64,000 nt of DNA, taken from Bolinopsis microptera. Taxonomy: Eukaryota > Ctenophora > Tentaculata > Lobata > Bolinopsidae. Of this stretch, positions 20,936 to 34,400 are shown piece by piece. Position 1 is the stretch's first letter, and every line of letters starts with the position of its first letter. The DNA lies in NCBI RefSeq assembly GCF_026151205.1, contig NC_087072.1, forward strand, positions 8,739,669 to 8,803,668, given 5' to 3'. A model generated the notes under the pieces. It saw only the letters and a program-made list of their open reading frames with translations. It searched no databases and had not been told where the DNA came from. The position numbers and the translations under genes are program-made.

Positions 20936-23900
20936 GCTAACTTAGCGACCACATCATGGATACATCACAAGTAACCACTAACCAGGCTGTGTGTGTTCTG
21001 AAGGATTGTAGGTTAGGATTAGAGAGTTGACAGGTCGCAGTAACGTCTTTGATATTAGTGTACTGTTTGGAGTTATGATGCGTATCCAGGACAACCTAGG
21101 GGATCTTCTATGTACATTTTATACAAAACAGACATTGTCTCGATATAATTAGGAGACATTAGGCTAATTTTAGCCTATTTTCTGGCTCAATTGCGGCATC
21201 TGAGCACGCTTATGGGTGCAGTATCTTAAAACTTCACGTCCAGACAGTCTGTGAGCCACTCATTGTTTAGGACGATCCCAACCGCCCCAGCATTTTAAAG
21301 GCTACCGTTTGAATATATTTATGCCGTTTCAAGTTCAACTTTTATTCTAGGTTACACCACGATCACGCGTACTATATTATAATATTTCTTTGAGTAGTAT
21401 CGAGAAGTAAGTTCACTGTAAACTGTAAAGTGATACCATGATCTACTTTCATCTCGGAGAACGGTGAAGGTGGGCTTAAATCTGAAGACGATGCAGTTGG
21501 CTCGACTATAATGAATATGATGAACAATCTCTTTGACTTTGAGATTGGGCTTGACTACTTTATACTTTTATAAAAACATGCGATGTGGTCATAGATTTGT
21601 GCAAATCTTTAAAGTTCTATATTGCCGTCGTACTGTGATACAGAACTTTGCCCTGAGCTCTAAATTTGGGTTAATTAGAGTTGTCTATTAATATAATAAG
21701 CTTAACTGTGAATAATTGTGATTTGATTTAACATTATGCTCCAATCAAACTAGGTAATTTAACGGCCCCTTGACAATGATATTTAGAACTCATTCTTTGT
21801 CGTTTATCAGTTTATAATTATATTGTGACGAAAATCATCTAAACCATCAATCGTATTTACTTTTAACCTAATCCACGAATTTCATTTATATGTAAAATAC
21901 TATTTTAAGAGCCGATATCATTATCACCTTAATTCTTCAGACATTGATTATTTGCTCTTATCACTTTGTCTGAGGCTAGTGATATTGAATACTACGTAAT
22001 TGAGCCTCATTCATCATTGGTGATTAATCAGCCCCTTAATCATTACTACCACGTTTAGTGGTTCCCCTATGGAGAGTAAGAGATACGAGAAAATAATTTG
22101 TTAGTACCAGACTCTAGTTCTCTTTATTCGCAGCAAACAATTATTGGTTCATTCTTTTGTCTTCTCCCGATCCTATAATTTGGAAAATTACTACAATTAT
22201 GTAAAACACATCATCAAAATTACTACAATTATATAAAACACATCATATTTTTACTACTTAAAAACATTAAACAAATCATTCTCATGGGTAATAAACCCAC
22301 AACTCTTAGATTCAAGTTGACGTTTTGATTACATTTAGGTGCCAAGTTTATGGAGTGAAACCATCACACAAACTGGTGCAATCGTTGCATGAGCTTCAAT
22401 GTTTTTACACAGGCTGTCAATTGTCATGTTTGAATTATTATTAGTTCCACAAATTTTGGATCATACCCCCAATCTATACCTTAATGTTATGTTTGTATTC
22501 TTTGTAAGATTGAATCGACAGAAATTACTTTGAAAAGTGGAAGTAACACTTCAAATAGATTGTTGAGCTTCATGACGGTCATTCTAAAAATTTACACAGA
22601 GTCCTGCAGGAATAAACCGCCATGACAACAAAACTAAACAGATCACTAGACCACAGTCGAAATTACATCAGACGGATCTGATTCGTGGTGAGCCAATCAG
22701 CACACGTTCTGTAGGAGCGTGCTCACAACGTTGTGTCATCTGCAGCGTTCTTCCAGCGTGCTTCCAGCGTGCTTCCAGTGTGTCAGCTTGTCGGGTCATG
22801 CTGGTGTCAGGGGCTGGGAGCTGACTTCTCATTACTGATACATGATGATGATGAGGGCAAGAGCTGCAACAATCGGGCACATGGGACATCATGTCATTGC
22901 TTCTTATCAGAGTTGACACCTACGGAATGGAGCGTGCTCTTACATAATATGAGCATAGATTTCTAGTCCCTGCTAATGCTTATATTTTAAAACTTATATA
23001 TTCTGTAAGATCCATTTACAAGCTCGTTAATCTCACATGGTTTCTATTAGTTACAGCGAGAACGGAAATAATTTTGTTAGAACTCCGTGCAAAATCCTAG
23101 GTGTAGACTGAAATATATTTATATTTTGATTTTTCCTCCATATTTTCATCCGGATTGAATATATTTCGACATGATATGAATATTAATACGAATATTGTGC
23201 GTTGAGTATATTAGATATGAGGATGTACTATCCTCCCAATCGCATCATATTAGTGGTGATGTAAATAGGTTGAGTGCTTTTATTACTCGATTGCAAGTTG
23301 TTGTAATCTAGTTTCTGATCTGATCAGGTGTTCAGCCCTGATCTCCTCCTCCAGAAATGCTGACAATGGAAAAGAAAGCTCGGCTTCAATCGCTGAATCG
23401 GCGCCAAGCTGCTGTATTATTTCATCAATACAGAGTCTTTTTATAATTTATTTATCTGTTGCCCCACTACCAGTGAATATGATACTAGCATGAACAATTC
23501 AGACAATCACATCACATAAGTGATCATGTAATTGAATTGAGTGCTATCATTCTCAATTACGAGCTTCTGATTAGATCTTCTATTCAGTCTTCATGTTTCC
23601 AAGTAAAATAAATTCTATTCTGACGATAAACTAAAAAGCCACTACGTAGGAAGATTTGTAAATTTGTTAGTTTGTTTGACACATCGATTATTAAATCAGC
23701 TTGCAGCCACGCTTCAATGCTGTCCATTCAGAGTCCGATTATTTATTCAGTATACCAGTTAAACCATACAATGACCGTAAAGTTTGTTCTTACTTCTATA
23801 GTTATTCAGTGTTTGTTTACGCTTACAGTTTGAATTGAATCAGTTAAAATTTTCCTGCTAATTTTGTGATTAATCTATGCAACTGTCAGGTTGGCCACGT

Positions 23901-25332
23901 GAGTATAACACCAGAATTGACAGTAGCTACCCAGTACCCTACATCCGCAGTACTGTAGTAGAGTTCGCTGTAACTTACTTACCTATAAGTATTGCTGAAA
24001 GCACAGTGTAAGGCCTACACGGACCTATGATATATATATACGATTTGAAGAACTCGAAGTGATCGTATTTTTCTACTTTATAATTCCCTTGCTTCCCACG
24101 CATGCATGTTATCACTAAATATGAGAAAGTGTCGTGAGTTGTCTATATCAACTGCAAGCGACTACAGGGTGGCTCAAGTTGGCTTTTCCGTGTGAATCCG
24201 GAGTTACCAGAGCCAAGATGACGGCTATCTTTCAAAATAACGAAACCAGCTGTTAATGTTGAATATAATGTCGACATATCACTTATCAATATTCAATAGC
24301 TCATCGCCTGCTTGTTTGAGGCACGAGCCAAAACTGGAATCAGTCGTCCAGAACAAGGCAGGGGGCAAGGTGTTCCCTTTTCTCTGAGCTAACCTCAACA
24401 CGACATTATGACTAGATTGCTGTATGAAAACGTCACTACATCTTTTTTTTGTGGGACTCTGGAAGAGTTCGGTCCTCTGCACGACTTTCTGTCCTAATTC
24501 ACAAGCTTTTTCATTGTGTTTTAAAGTTTTTTACGATATTCTGTCTGTGAATCTTATTAGCTGGCCGTCAGGCCGTATTACTGCACCACCTTTGTGTGTG
24601 ATCATTTAAAAATGTCATGTGTATTACCTCTGTATGGCTCGTGGTTCGGCAGGTGATTTACTGACCGATTGCGGCTTCACTTTTTATTTAATTTGCTACT
24701 TGTTACCATTACTTTTTCACCTGTTAACGTTTGTTTACTATATTGTGGAACATGAAAAATGTTAGTGGCCTTTTGTTCTTCTTCTAGATAAAAGTCTATA
24801 GATCAATAACCATTCATCATTGATCTGTGCAACTAATGGATCGATCACAGATTATTGTTTGATTACTTTTTTGGTCACTTTAGACTCCTCCGGCCTCCCC
24901 CTATAATAGAGGGGACTGGGGAAATTAAGCTTCTCCAAACAATCCCTCCTTATTGCTGTATGTGCTCTACTCAAACTAGGAATTGGGTTGATCGTCATCC
25001 ATCCCAGTGATCTTATACCTCAGTACCTTAGCATCACTGGAACCAATGACATCCGCGGCGCCACGCATTGACCTCGGTCCACATACCTGCTGCGACCTGC
25101 GTCATAGTTTAGGTTACGGTTATGAAGAAAAAAATGTAGGTTACGACTCAGGAATTGTCTGGAAAGGACGTCTTGGTTCTTTGTTTTCAGTGTTCCACGC
25201 CAAGTTGTGGGGATGGGACTAGAAATTTGAGGCTCGAAATACTTGCGTCTTAGGTCATAGGGTTGAGCGGTGTAAATCCCCAATTATTAATAACTTCAAA
25301 TATTTTATTGTTTAATAGATTTTACCAGGCTC
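20936..25332. other. Intergenic sequence upstream of the large gene
   Basis: No gene is supported. There is a 31-32-bp direct repeat (22184-22246) with AAAATTACTACAATTAT, and an 11-bp tandem repeat CAGCGTGCTTC (four units, 22743-22786). The last few hundred bases should hold the promoter and 5' UTR of the papain/CCP gene, but I cannot fix a start site by eye. Confidence 0.5.
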
Positions 25333-25466
25333 ATGACAAAACCACTGCTGTGTTTCCTGGTACTCGTGCCCTGCGTCCTGGCCTCGATTACTCTCCCTGC
25401 CACCAAGCTCTTTCAAAACACCCTCAAACGATGGCAAATCAACCCGACCCACGACAAAGACAGACT
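25333..25466 (+). CDS. Exon 1: signal peptide
   Basis: ATG at 25333 gives MTKPLLCFLVLVPCVLA, a basic N-terminus and hydrophobic core with a small-residue cleavage site, followed by SITLPATKLFQNTLKRW. It ends at donor CT|GTGAGT in phase 2. Without splicing the frame would stop two bases into the intron. The start is chosen because it is the only Met giving a secretion signal in the frame that joins exon 2. Confidence 0.85.
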
Positions 25467-28400
25467 GTGAGTTAGTGTTACTGTTTATGTGCTTGATACA
25501 TGCATGTACGGAGAATAGGAAGTTTTTTTTTCAAAATGCTTGGTAGTGTTAGCAAATAATTTGCTGAAAATTAAAAAGGAAATATGAACTGCTCCGTCTT
25601 GATCAGTATTGAACATGTTTTTACAGGCTTGCATAAGTAGTGTCTTTTGTCATTTTGAACCCGAAAACATTAAATTGTTCAGTGAGCGGTGGAACAGATT
25701 TGTGAAAATGAAGAAATCAGTGGAAGAAACAACGAGCGAGGTTTTTCTGGAGAGTCTCAACAAATTCACGGTTCTTGTAAGTAAACCTTGTTTTCTGTTG
25801 TTCATGGTTCTTGTAACTTTTATCTCTATTAATTAATCCCTGCGCTTGAAACTCAACCTTTTCATTTTATCACTCAAACACACCTCCTCTCAGAACGACT
25901 TTGAGTACGACATGATTGTCAAGCCTCTCATGGAAAACAGTCTCAACTTCTCGGAACCGCTGTTCACTGATGAGGAGGTTGAAAATCACCCCGTCACGAG
26001 GAGACATAAGAGAAGCAAGCGAGATTATGGGTTACCGGAGGAGTTAACGTTTTGGGAGGAAGGAGTGACTCTTTCAACTCCAGGCGACCAGGCGTCGTGT
26101 GGGTCGTGCTGGAGTTTTCCCAATGTGAGTAGTGAGCAGTGAGCACGTCTATTGTCTCTCTCATCTGTTTTTCCCAGCATTCACTGATCGTCCCGCCATG
26201 ACTTTTTTTGTTTAAAATATATCAGTCCGTTATCATATTTTCCTTCGCTATCGCGGTTGTACGACGATTTTCGTAGTTAAGCTTATTTATTTTCGTAACG
26301 TAAGCAGAAGCTTACGTTTATGAGGCTGTCTACAACCATTGGACAACCCTCATCATAAGCATATGATCATTGTTTAAGGTGGAACGTACTTTATTATCCT
26401 ATCGACATTAAAGTCTGGTCTTTACAATAAACGAAACGATTTGATGAGAGATAAACTTAATCACCTTCACACATTTAACAACACGAGCTGCTGAACAGGT
26501 TGGCACGTTTGAAGCTCTGAACACGAGGTTGTCGGGCGAGAAAATGAAGTTTTCTGAACAGTACTTCGTTGACTGCACGTTTTCCTACTCCGGCTGCGCT
26601 GGAGGAACTGTGAACGAGGGCTACAAAATCACTATGATGAGGCAGTACCTGATGTCTGCAGAACAGTGGCCATACACAGCTGATTGTAAGTCTGGGGTTT
26701 AGAAACCCTGTTTTAAATTTTAAATTATATTTTTCACCGGGTAGGCCAGCATTGTCCAAATCATGTAGCTCACTGAATGAAGGCAGTAAGGTAGAACTTT
26801 TCGTCAAAAGTCGGGGTGAAGTGTGCCGAGAGCAGGAATTGAACACAGTTAGATTTTAAAATTTAAATGCGTGAATGTAGAGAAGCATCATAAGCGGGCA
26901 TTGAGTGGGGGTTTAAAATTCTATGTGAAGTTATAATAAATTATGAGTAGAATCATTTGTTGACATAGCAGGTGAGAATGACTGATAAGGAAATGAAAGG
27001 CTTGTTTAGCTACAAGCTATGCTAATAAATAACTGATTGTTTGATTGAATATTCCATAAGGTGGAATGTTGCCATGCCAATTTATCATTTTTAAACTCAA
27101 TAACGTCTCCTTTAGATCAGCCATGTGCGTTTACGATGGACATTCGAAACGATCGGAACAATGCTATGACGAAGATATGGGGTCAGGATTATGTGCCGCT
27201 TGGAAAGAATGAGGAGAGTTTTTTGACGAAACTGCATATATCCCCAATAGCTTTCGGGTCTTACATCTCCGACGCAATCTTCGGGTACTCTGGAGGTGGG
27301 TTCTTTTTTCAGAATAGACTTAAAATGTCTCCTGAAACATAGCGTAGTTGGTTGATCATCAGGTAGCGTAGTTGGTTGATCATCAGATTTGTAATCGTAA
27401 GATTGCGAGTTCGAATCCCACTGCCTGCCTAGTCGTGGGGTGAGCGTCGTTGACGCTCTGCTAAGGATCCCGAGTGGTCTATGTAGCCCCACGGTTCACT
27501 CAGCCGAATGCTCGAGAAATCGGGTGTGAGGGTTAAATGAGGAGCTGTGCTTGATCAACACAGCGAAGCCTCGGGCGAAGAAAGTGTGGCATAGTGCCTT
27601 AACCGTTGCTGGCCTTAGGAACGATCCTTCGGCTTCTTGTAAAGCTCTTCCTTGAAAGTGCTGGTTTACCGAAGTAAAATAACAAAGGTGGTCGACTCAT
27701 TCGATGGCCTTGTTGCGTCGCAACGAATCCTCATAAGAAGAAGAAGATAAGATATCAACTCATAATATTGAACTCAGTTATTTATACAGTAGTAACTTAT
27801 AAGTAATATTAAAAATAAATGATAATAAAACATTAAACTTCCCTCTTAATGTTGAAACTTTCTGGCAGGTTTATATGACGACGCTTTGTGTGCTTCACAA
27901 CCGCTGGCTCACTCAATGTTGATGGTCGGATACACCGCTACGTACTTGAGAGTGAAGGCTAGGTAACATTGTACTTTCAAATTGTACTTTACCTCTCGTG
28001 AGGAGATAATATTTGTAGCAACCCCACTTATAGCGCAGTCTATGAGCTAAGGGTATGCGCTCCACATATGCCTATTGCCTACATATGTCTACATATATCT
28101 GTAATATATGCCTACATATATCTTTACTATATCCTTTATAATTTTCCCTAACGGTTACTAAAAGCTAAATATTTCCAGCTACGGACCATCTTTTGGACTC
28201 GGCGGTTACATAAACTACAAGCGGGGATCCTTTAACATGCCTTCCTGCAGATTCTTTGAAAATGGTTACATATTTACCGCTACATACAGAAGGGGTGAGA
28301 AAATAGAATTTCAGTGGATTATTGAAACTTGTTTGCCTTGTGCTGCATTGGCGATATTTTTTAAACATCTCTATCCAACTTTACATTACCATAATATTAA

Positions 28401-31400
28401 CTATGGCATGGAAAAGCCATTCAATAATGAAATACAGTATGCCAATCTATCTCCTCCCTTATTAACTGTGAACTCCTCATCCCACAGAGATGCAGTATGA
28501 CTTCTGTGGAGATAAGAAGCTGGTAACTCGGTCTGTGTGCTTGAAATCCTGCGAAGATAAGAATGTAGCGGGAACAGAAACTGGGTGGACGCTGGCTTCC
28601 ATACCGACAAGATATCACAACCAGAAGGTTACCAACTTTTACTCTTTCACTATTTATGTATTTTTCCTTTGCGTGGGGTTTAAGTTGATCGTATCAGGTT
28701 TGCAGTCAGAATTCTCAATGATGATCCACACATAATAGGCTATTGACCCGCATCGATTGATTGTTTCCTCTGTTAATTAAACTTAGTTTAATTTGTCCTA
28801 ATTAGTGATTCCACAGGTGGTGGATCTGATATTAGCAGAATACCCGGGAGTAAAAACTGACGATAAGTTCAACTATTTCTGGATGGGGCTGCAGTGAGTG
28901 ATAAAAAATGTTTCTCTTCAAGTGACAATAGTAAAACAATTATAAATAATACTATGGTCCCGTTTATATATATATATCTTATTAGGGTTAATCCATAACC
29001 GTTATCAACATCACTAGTATATTTCTACTGACGTACCACAACACTCCTCCAGAGACCTGACAAAGACATCAGCTCTGGAGTGGACAGACAATTTCATTCC
29101 GGTAAACTATGCGAACATATCAAACCACGACATCTTTAACTGGGGCAAAAAATACGGAACAATCAATAAGAACTCTGGTTTTTACGCGATGAAGAGTTCA
29201 GATACCGCAACACATAGGGGGGTGTGCGGCAGGGCAGGTTTGATTTATTTATATAATATGAAATATAATGATAATACGAAATTATAATGTAAAATGCTGA
29301 ATTAAACGGAATCATGAAAGGTTTGTTTTATTTCCTTCTATTATCTTATTATTACGCTGTTTTGATCAGTAATCGATTTAAAAAAATTGTAATCGATCAA
29401 TTATAATTGATAATTTAACTATAATTACGTTATCAATCACATAATTATGTATTGATACATACTTGTTCGCAGTGACTTGCTGGGACATCAGCAGTGCAGT
29501 GGAGAACGGAGACGTTACCTTTGACAGAGAGAAACTGACCGAGGGTACAGTGGCAACTCCCAAGTGTGACAGTGGCTACACTATCAGTGACGCAACCACC
29601 ATTGCTTGTGTTGGTGGTCTATGGAATAAGGATCTTCCTACCTGTGCTAAGGATGGTGGTGATGCAGGTTTGTGTTTTGTATGATCATACTTTTTTAGGT
29701 TTGTGAAAACAAAAATGCCACGATATCATATTCTTATGCTGTTCGGCGAAGGGTTGAAAGCCTCAACTTATTTCCCACGTTCCTACTGTTTATGGAATTT
29801 TCATATTTTGATTTCTAGGCTTGATTTATTGATATATCGTGGGGACATGACTAAAACTTTAATATCTTTAGATGTCATTCCTACGATATTGGAAAATTGC
29901 TTTGTCGCTAATGTGTAATCGCTAGTTTTTGCTCGTGACGTTTGCTGAGAAAATTTGTTGGCTTGTTTCTTTTATTTGAAGTTTCAAGAAGTGCCGCTGT
30001 TAGTGTGTGTTAGATTTCTTTAGCTACGATTCTCAAAGAATAGAGAAAAAGATGAAGCACACTGTACCTGTGGCTGTGAATATAAAGAAAGTTATCTGTT
30101 TGACCGCGGAAATCCATGTAAAGGAATCTTAAATCTATCTGAAGAATAAACCCTTGGAAACGGTCAAGTAAGTTATTCTCGCTATGTTTCAGTTCAATAT
30201 GTTTGTTTAAAAAATTGTTAATCGTTGTGATTTCAATCGAATGAAGCAGCGAGGGCTTTAGCCTAACTTCGAAGCATACCAAACAGAAAAAAATTACAAT
30301 CACCTAGTCAAAAGTTTCAATGCAAATTGCAATGGTACATCTGTGATGGACAGAGATTCGATTGATAAGTTGACAGAAATTTACAAGTAAACAGAAATGT
30401 ACAGACAGAACATTGTCGACGAGGCGCAGACTAAATCGACGAATAAATTGACTTTTGACAGACTTAGTTGTAATTTCTTTTTATTATTACAAAAGTCTGA
30501 TCATTGCTTATATGCATTACGAAAACAATAACATGCGGTTACCATAAGGATACCCTAATTTGCACACAGTGCACGATTGAGAACCTAAGTAATGCAAACC
30601 TTGGTCCATTGCAGTTCCATCTGTCCCGTCAACAAAATTACACAAGCCCGACAAATTGATAAATTTAAAAATTACCAAATTGAGAAATTGAGAAATTGAG
30701 AAATTACTAAATATTGTGCTAATGCCCTGCCTTATGGTTCAGTCGGACCAGCTGCGCTGTTATACGATCAATTACAGCCTGCATCATAGCGATTAACTTT
30801 CAGCAGACACAGCCTGCAAGCAGCCTACACTAGAGAACGGTGTATTTGACCCCACAACTGAGACAGTTGCCTCTGGTTCGCACTATACCGTGTCTTGTAA
30901 ATCTGGGTATTCTCTGTCTGGGAACTCTAAGATTACCTGCACAGCAGGCAAGCTGTCAGATTTGCCTACATGTGTGGCAGGTAAATCGTGCCCAAAACAT
31001 TTTACCTTGAGTCGGTTAAATCAGTAGCTACTTTTTAAAAGTTGGTATCCAAGACAGCACACGATAACTGTTCGATGATTAAGAATGATTATCTAGTCTT
31101 GATAAATCAAAGAATCTTCTTACCTTCCTCAGAAAACTTAATACCTCAATTTCAGGCTGTGACAAACCAACTATCGATCATGCCACCATTACACCTGCTG
31201 ATGCTTCTATCGACTCTGGATCCAAATACACTGTTGAGTGTAAGGAGGGACACACTATATCAGGGGCTGCAGAAATAACCTGCAATGATGGACAACTTTC
31301 GACTAGTCCAACATGCCTTCAACAGTGTTCCAAACCGACCATTGATGAAGCAACTATCACCCCTGCTGATGCTTCTATCGACTCCGGATCCAAATACACT

Positions 31401-34400
31401 GTTGAGTGTAAGGAAGGACACACTATATCAGGGGCTGCAGAAATAATCTGCAATGATGGACAACTTTCGACTAGTCCAACATGCCTTCAACAGTGTTCCA
31501 AACCGACCATTGATGAAGCAACTATCACCCCTGCCGATGCTTCTATCGACTCTGGATCCAAATACACTGTTGAGTGTAAGGAGGGACACACTATATCAGG
31601 GGCTGCAGAAATAACCTGCAATGATGGACAACTTTCGACTAGTCCAACATGCCTTCAACAGTGCTCCAAACCGACCATTGATGAAGCAACTATCACCCCT
31701 GCTGATGCTTCTATCGACTCTGGATCCAAATACACTGTTGAGTGTAAGGAGGGACACACTATATCAGGGGCTGCAGAAATAACCTGCAATGATGGACAAC
31801 TTTCCACTAGTCCAACATGCCTTCAACAGTGTTCCAAACCGACCATTGATGAAGCAACTATCACCCCTGCTGATGCTTCTATCGACTCTGGATCCAAGTA
31901 CACTGTTGAGTGTAAGGAAGGACACACTATATCAGGGGCTGCAGAAATAACCTGCAATGATGGACAACTTTCAACTAGTCCAACATGCCTTCAACAGTGT
32001 TCCAAACCGACCATTGATGAAGCAACTATCACCCCTGCTGATGCTTCTATCGACTCTGGATCCAAGTACACTGTTGAGTGTAAGGAGGGACACACTATAT
32101 CAGGGGCTGCAGAAATAATCTGCAATGATGGACAACTTTCCACTAGTCCAACTTGTGTTAAGAACTCTGAAAATTGTGTTAAACCAACTATCGATCATGC
32201 CACCATTGAACCTTCTGATGCTTCCATCAACTCTGGATCCAAGTACACTGTTGAGTGTAAGGAAGGACACACTATATCAGGGGCTGCAGAAATAACCTGC
32301 AATGATGGACAACTTTCAACTAGTCCAACATGCCTTCAACAGTGTTCCAAACCGACCATTGATGAAGCAACTATCACCCCTGCTGATGCTTCTATCGACT
32401 CCGGATCCAAATACACTATTGAGTGTAAGGAAGGACACACTATATCAGGGGCTGCAGAAATAACCTGCAATGATGGACAACTTTCCACTAGTCCAACTTG
32501 TGTTAAGAACTCTGAAAATTGTGTTAAACCAACTATCGATCATGCCACCATTACACCTGCTGATGCTTCCATCAACTCTGGATCCAAATACACTGTTGAG
32601 TGCGGGAATGGATACACTATATCAGGGGCTGCAAAAATAACCTGCAATGATGGACAGCTTTCGACTAGTCCAACATGCCTTCAACAGTGTTCCAAACCAA
32701 CAATTGATAAATCAACTATCACCCCTGCTGATGCTTCTATCGACTCTGGATCCAAATACACTGTTGAGTGTAAGGAGGGACACACAATATCAGGGGCTGC
32801 AGAAATAACCTGCAATGATGGACAGCTTTCGACTAGTCCAACATGCCTTCAACAGTGTTCCAAACCGACCATTGATGAAGCAACTATCACCCCTGCTGTT
32901 GCTTCTATCGACTCTGGATCCAAATACACTGTTGAGTGTAAGGAAGGACACACTATATCAGGAGCTGCAGAAATAACCTGCAATGATGGACAACTTTCGA
33001 CTAGTCCAACATGCCTTCAACAGTGTTCCAAACCGACCATTGATGAAGCAACTATCACCCCTGCTGATGCTTCTATCGACTCTGGATCCAAATACACTGT
33101 TGAGTGTAAGGAAGGACACACTTTATCAGGGGCTGCAGAAATAACCTGCAATGATGGACAACTTTCGACTAGTCCAACATGCCTTCAACAGTGTTCCAAA
33201 CCGACCATTGATGAAGCAACTATCACCCCTGCTGTTGCTTCTATCGACTCTGGATCCAAATACACTGTTGAGTGTAAGGAAGGACACACTATATCAGGAG
33301 CTGCAGAAATAACCTGCAATGATGGACAGCTTTCGACTAGTCCAACATGCCTTCAACAGTGTTCCAAACCGACCATTGATGAAGCAACTATCACCCCTGC
33401 TGTTGCTTCTATCGACTCTGGATCCAAATACACTGTTGAGTGTAAGGAAGGACACACTATATCAGGGGCTGCAGAAATAACCTGCAATGATGGACAACTT
33501 TCCACTAGTCCAACATGCCTTCAACAGTGTTCCAAACCGACCATTGATGAAGCAACTATCACCCCTGCTGATGCTTCTATCGACTCTGGATCCAAATACA
33601 CTATTGAGTGTAAGGAAGGACACACTATATCAGGGGCTGCAGAAATAACCTGCAATGATGGACAACTTTCCACTAGTCCAACTTGTGTTAAGAACTCTGA
33701 AAATTGTGTTAAACCAACTATCGATCATGCCACCATTGAACCTTCTGATGCTTCCATCAACTCTGGATCCAAGTACACTGTTGAGTGTAAGGAAGGACAC
33801 ACTATATCAGGGGCTGCAGAAATAACCTGCAATGATGGACAACTTTCAACTAGTCCAACATGCCTTCAACAGTGTTCCAAACCGACCATTGATGAAGCAA
33901 CTATCACCCCTGCTGATGCTTCTATCGACTCCGGATCCAAATACACTATTGAGTGTAAGGAAGGACACACTATATCAGGGGCTGCAGAAATAACCTGCAA
34001 TGATGGACAACTTTCCACTAGTCCAACTTGTGTTAAGAACTCTGAAAATTGTGTTAAACCAACTATCGATCATGCCACCATTACACCTGCTGATGCTTCC
34101 ATCAACTCTGGATCCAAATACACTGTTGAGTGCGGGAATGGATACACTATATCAGGGGCTGCAAAAATAACCTGCAATGATGGACAGCTTTCGACTAGTC
34201 CAACATGCCTTCAACAGTGTTCTAAACCTACCATTGATGAAGCAACTATCACCCCTGCTGTTGCTTCTATCGACTCTGGATCCAAATACACTGTTGAGTG
34301 TAAGGAGGGACACACTATATCAGGGGCTGCAGAAATAACCTGCAATGATGGACAACTTTCCACTAGTCCAACTTGTGTTAAGAACTCTGAAAATTGTGTT

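Noticed and set aside
25621-25682. Upstream acceptor for exon 2 at TTTTTACAG (25627)
   Set aside because: In the required phase it introduces a TAA within three codons; the acceptor at 25682 gives an open exon with prodomain-like sequence.
26735-26860. Second SINE on the minus strand with a box B-like TTCAATTCC
   Set aside because: No box A or defined ends; too weak to call.
27362-27430. Functional tRNA-Thr gene
   Set aside because: Boxes A and B are present but no acceptor-stem pairing is visible and the sequence continues into a SINE body and tail.
31042-31278. 78-codon frame at the start of the CCP array
   Set aside because: Out of phase with the CCP exon; shadow frame.
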